DNA of 8,361 nucleotides, taken from positions 20,080-28,440 of the forward strand of contig NZHL01000020.1 in the NCBI GenBank assembly GCA_002691365.1, given 5' to 3'. This document shows, piece after piece, positions 6,265-8,361 of the stretch; the stretch's first letter is position 1; every line of letters starts with the position of its first letter. The position numbers and the translations under genes are program-made. The DNA is from Fidelibacterota bacterium (lineage in GTDB: Bacteria > Fidelibacterota > Marinisomatia > Marinisomatales > S15-B10). The notes under the pieces were generated by a model. The model saw nothing but the letters and a program-made list of their open reading frames with translations, was not told where the DNA came from and ran no database searches.

Positions 6265-6632
6265 TTTTTATTTTTATTTATACTATTAAATAATTTATCA
6301 ATATCTTCAGCAATTTCATTTGAATCATCATAGAAAAAACGAAGTTCAGGAACATTTCTTGATTTAATATTTTTACCTAAAAAACCTCTGATTAGTTTTT
6401 TATTTTTTATAAAGTATTTAATAATTTCTTTGTTATCAAGCTTTGAATTAATTGAACTGATGTAAATTTTAGCAATTTTCAAATCTTTTGTAATAGAAAC
6501 GTTTTTAATTGTTATAAAACCCAAAGATGAAAGTTCTAATTCTCTTATAAAAATATCATTTAATACTTTCATAATTTCATTAGAAAATCTTTCATTTCTA
6601 TCAAAGGGTTTATTTTTAGTAAATATATCCAA
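6261..6632 (-). CDS. rbfA: Ribosome-binding factor A
   Basis: This is a small KH-fold protein that binds immature 30S subunits, helps 16S rRNA 5'-end maturation and is important in cold adaptation. It has 123 residues, normal for the family. The family pattern is seen in RNERFSNEIMKVLNDIFIRELE (about 12-33), the beta-strand motif LKIAKIYISSI (51-61), and 'VPELRFFYDDSNEIAEDIDKLF' near the C-terminus (about 94-115). The protein is unusually lysine- and isoleucine-rich, as expected of the low-GC genome. The start is TTG at 6632, 14 nt after the infB stop; the next in-frame ATG (residue 21) would cut into the conserved domain and there is no in-frame GTG before it. No Shine-Dalgarno is visible. 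It sits between infB and truB, its standard place. Confidence 0.93.
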   Translation of the reverse strand: MDIFTKNKPFDRNERFSNEIMKVLNDIFIRELELSSLGFITIKNVSITKDLKIAKIYISSINSKLDNKEIIKYFIKNKKLIRGFLGKNIKSRNVPELRFFYDDSNEIAEDIDKLFNSINKNKN

Positions 6633-6646
6633 AAGTATAAAAATTA

Positions 6647-8361
6647 TTATTTAGAAAGAGTTCTTTTAATTTCTTCAGTTGTGTAAGATTCTATTATGTC
6701 TCCTGGTTCAAAATTTTTCATTTTTTCTAAACCTATACCACATTCTTTACCTGAATCAACTTCTTTTACATCTTCTTGAAAATGCTTTAAAGATGAAATT
6801 TTACCAGTGTAAATTTTTTCATCCTTTCTTAATACTTTAACCATGTCTGAACTTAAAATTTTCCCGTCTAATACTTTTGAACCTGCAATTATTCCAAGCT
6901 TAGTTATTTTAAAGACTTGAAGAACTTCAGCTTTGCCAGTAATTTTTTCTATTATATCTGGTTCTAATAATCCTTCTAAAGCTAATTTTATTTCATTTAT
7001 TGCATCATAAATAACATTATAAATTCTTACCTCAACCCCATTTTTTTTTGCTACCAAAGAAGCATTAGCATTCATATTAATATTAAAACCTATAATAACT
7101 GCATTTGATGCAGCTGCTAATAAAACATCAGATTCTGTAATTATTCCAACACTTTTATGTACAATGTCTACTTTTACTTCATCACTTGGAATATCAGAGA
7201 TTGCACCAATTAAAGCTTCCATTGAACCATCAACATCTGATTTGACTAATAGTGGCAAAACTTTAGATGCACCATCTCTAATATCAGCTGAAATTTTATC
7301 AAGAGACATGGTGTGAATTTTTTGTCTATTTATTTCTCTTTGAACCCTATCTCTTTCTATTGAGATTCTTTTGGCTGTTTTTTCATCACTTACAACTTTT
7401 AAAACGTCACCAGCTTGAGGAACACTTTGAAACCCTAAGACTTGAACAGGTTGAGATGGACCTGCTTTATCTACTCTTTTATTTCTTTCATTCATTAAAG
7501 CTCTCACTTTACCGTTAAAATTTCCGCATATAAAAACATTTCCAACCTCTAATGTACCTCTTTGAATTAATACAGTTGCAATTGCTCCATGACCTTTATC
7601 AAGCCTTGATTCAACAACAGTGGCGACAGCAAATGAATCGGGGTTTGCTTTTAATTCTAAAACTTCAGTTTCTAATGCTAATAATTCTAATAATTCATCT
7701 ATACCAATACCATTTTTAGCTGAAACTGGCATACATTGTACTTTACCACCCCAATCTTCAACCAATACTCCATGTTCAGATAATTCCTTCTTTACAAGGT
7801 CAGTATTAATATTTTTTTTATCAATTTTATTAATTGCAACAACAATAGGAACGTTCGCAGCTTTAGCATGGTCTATTGCCTCAATTGTTTGAGGTTTTAC
7901 ACCATCATCAGCTGCAACTATTAAAATAACAACATCAGTTACTTGAGCACCTCTTGCTCTCATAGCTGTAAATGCTTGATGACCAGGAGTGTCTAAAAAA
8001 GTTACACTTTTGGTTGGATCATTATTAAGATGAACTTCATAAGCTCCAATATGTTGAGTTATTCCTCCAGCTTCGCCAGCAACAACATTTTCATTTCTAA
8101 TATAATCCAGTAATGAAGTTTTTCCATGATCAACATGGCCCATTATGGTAACAACTGGAGCTCTTGGTTTTAATAATGATTCATCAATTTCTTCTTCTTT
8201 TTCTTCTTTGATTTCGTTTATTTTTTCCTCAAGAAGAAGAGCTTTAAAACCATATTCTTCTGAAATTAGTGAACTTGTATCAAATTCCAACCTTTGATTC
8301 ATTGTAGCAATCATTCCCAATTCAAGGCATTTACCAATTATATCAGTAGGGCTAACATCTA
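6647..8361 (-). CDS. infB: Translation initiation factor IF-2, C-terminal part (5' end outside window)
   Basis: This is the GTPase that places initiator fMet-tRNA on the 30S subunit and promotes subunit joining. There are 570 complete codons plus the stop; the frame stays open to the window edge, so the N-terminus is missing. Counting from the first complete codon, residues 1-39 are the end of the IF2_N domain (CLELGMIATMNQRLEFD), followed by an acidic linker rich in E and K. The GTPase domain has G1 GHVDHGKT (74-81), G2 GGITQH (98-103), G3 DTPGH (123-127), G4 NKID (177-180) and G5 SAK (213-215). Domain II (FAVATVVESRLDKGHGAIA), domain III (VKSDVDGSMEAL) and the C-terminal fMet-tRNA-binding domain (SSLKHFQEDVKEV, GIGLE) follow. 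A TTG at 8318-8320 is internal (Leu), not the start. Domain II/III wording resembles FCB-group IF-2. Confidence 0.98.
   Translation of the reverse strand, partial: DVSPTDIIGKCLELGMIATMNQRLEFDTSSLISEEYGFKALLLEEKINEIKEEKEEEIDESLLKPRAPVVTIMGHVDHGKTSLLDYIRNENVVAGEAGGITQHIGAYEVHLNNDPTKSVTFLDTPGHQAFTAMRARGAQVTDVVILIVAADDGVKPQTIEAIDHAKAANVPIVVAINKIDKKNINTDLVKKELSEHGVLVEDWGGKVQCMPVSAKNGIGIDELLELLALETEVLELKANPDSFAVATVVESRLDKGHGAIATVLIQRGTLEVGNVFICGNFNGKVRALMNERNKRVDKAGPSQPVQVLGFQSVPQAGDVLKVVSDEKTAKRISIERDRVQREINRQKIHTMSLDKISADIRDGASKVLPLLVKSDVDGSMEALIGAISDIPSDEVKVDIVHKSVGIITESDVLLAAASNAVIIGFNINMNANASLVAKKNGVEVRIYNVIYDAINEIKLALEGLLEPDIIEKITGKAEVLQVFKITKLGIIAGSKVLDGKILSSDMVKVLRKDEKIYTGKISSLKHFQEDVKEVDSGKECGIGLEKMKNFEPGDIIESYTTEEIKRTLSK

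Noticed and set aside
8318..8320. TTG as the start of infB
   Set aside because: The frame stays open upstream to the window edge and encodes typical IF2_N sequence, so this is an internal leucine codon.

Overview
The window is one stretch of a low-GC (about 30% by eye) bacterial chromosome. Every gene lies on the minus strand, so it is read here from the high coordinates down. It opens inside infB (translation initiation factor IF-2; its 5' end is outside the window) and continues through rbfA, truB, ribF, rpsO and pnp. These genes are overlapping or nearly touching and form the conserved 'nusA-infB' cluster for translation and RNA processing. Beyond pnp, with only 13 bp between them, lies a class I aminotransferase that closely resembles archaeal-type alanine aminotransferases. 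It is followed by a small MerR-family regulator, a tRNA-Pro(GGG) starting 5 nt after the regulator's stop codon, and the N-terminal two-thirds or so of a multi-membrane-segment DUF6580-type protein running off the low-coordinate edge.

Organism: base composition and compactness suggest a streamlined, free-living marine bacterium. Low GC alone would also fit SAR11 (Pelagibacterales). Several protein details fit the FCB side of the tree better, with a Marinimicrobia (SAR406)-like lineage my best guess. These are the IF-2 domain II/III wording (CGNFNGKVRALMNERNKRV), the 'VLRYWETEFPSLKPKKNSAGNR' type of MerR, a TruB without a PUA domain, the truB-ribF-rpsO-pnp order, and the near-absence of Shine-Dalgarno sequences. 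This placement comes from remembered family patterns, not a database search.

How the genes work together: IF-2 starts translation; RbfA matures the 30S subunit; TruB modifies tRNA U55; S15 is a primary 16S-binding protein; PNPase degrades and polishes RNA; RibF makes FMN and FAD. No convincing intrinsic terminator is seen anywhere. The largest gap between coding genes on the infB-to-MerR run is 57-60 bp and holds a perfect 8-bp inverted repeat at the MerR start codon. Long co-transcription is therefore plausible, with possible local control at the regulator.

No CRISPR array, mobile element, phage gene or defence-like cassette is present. I found no convincing undescribed system. The points worth a second look are the regulator/tRNA/DUF6580 end (1-935), the aminotransferase, and the translation-start signals.
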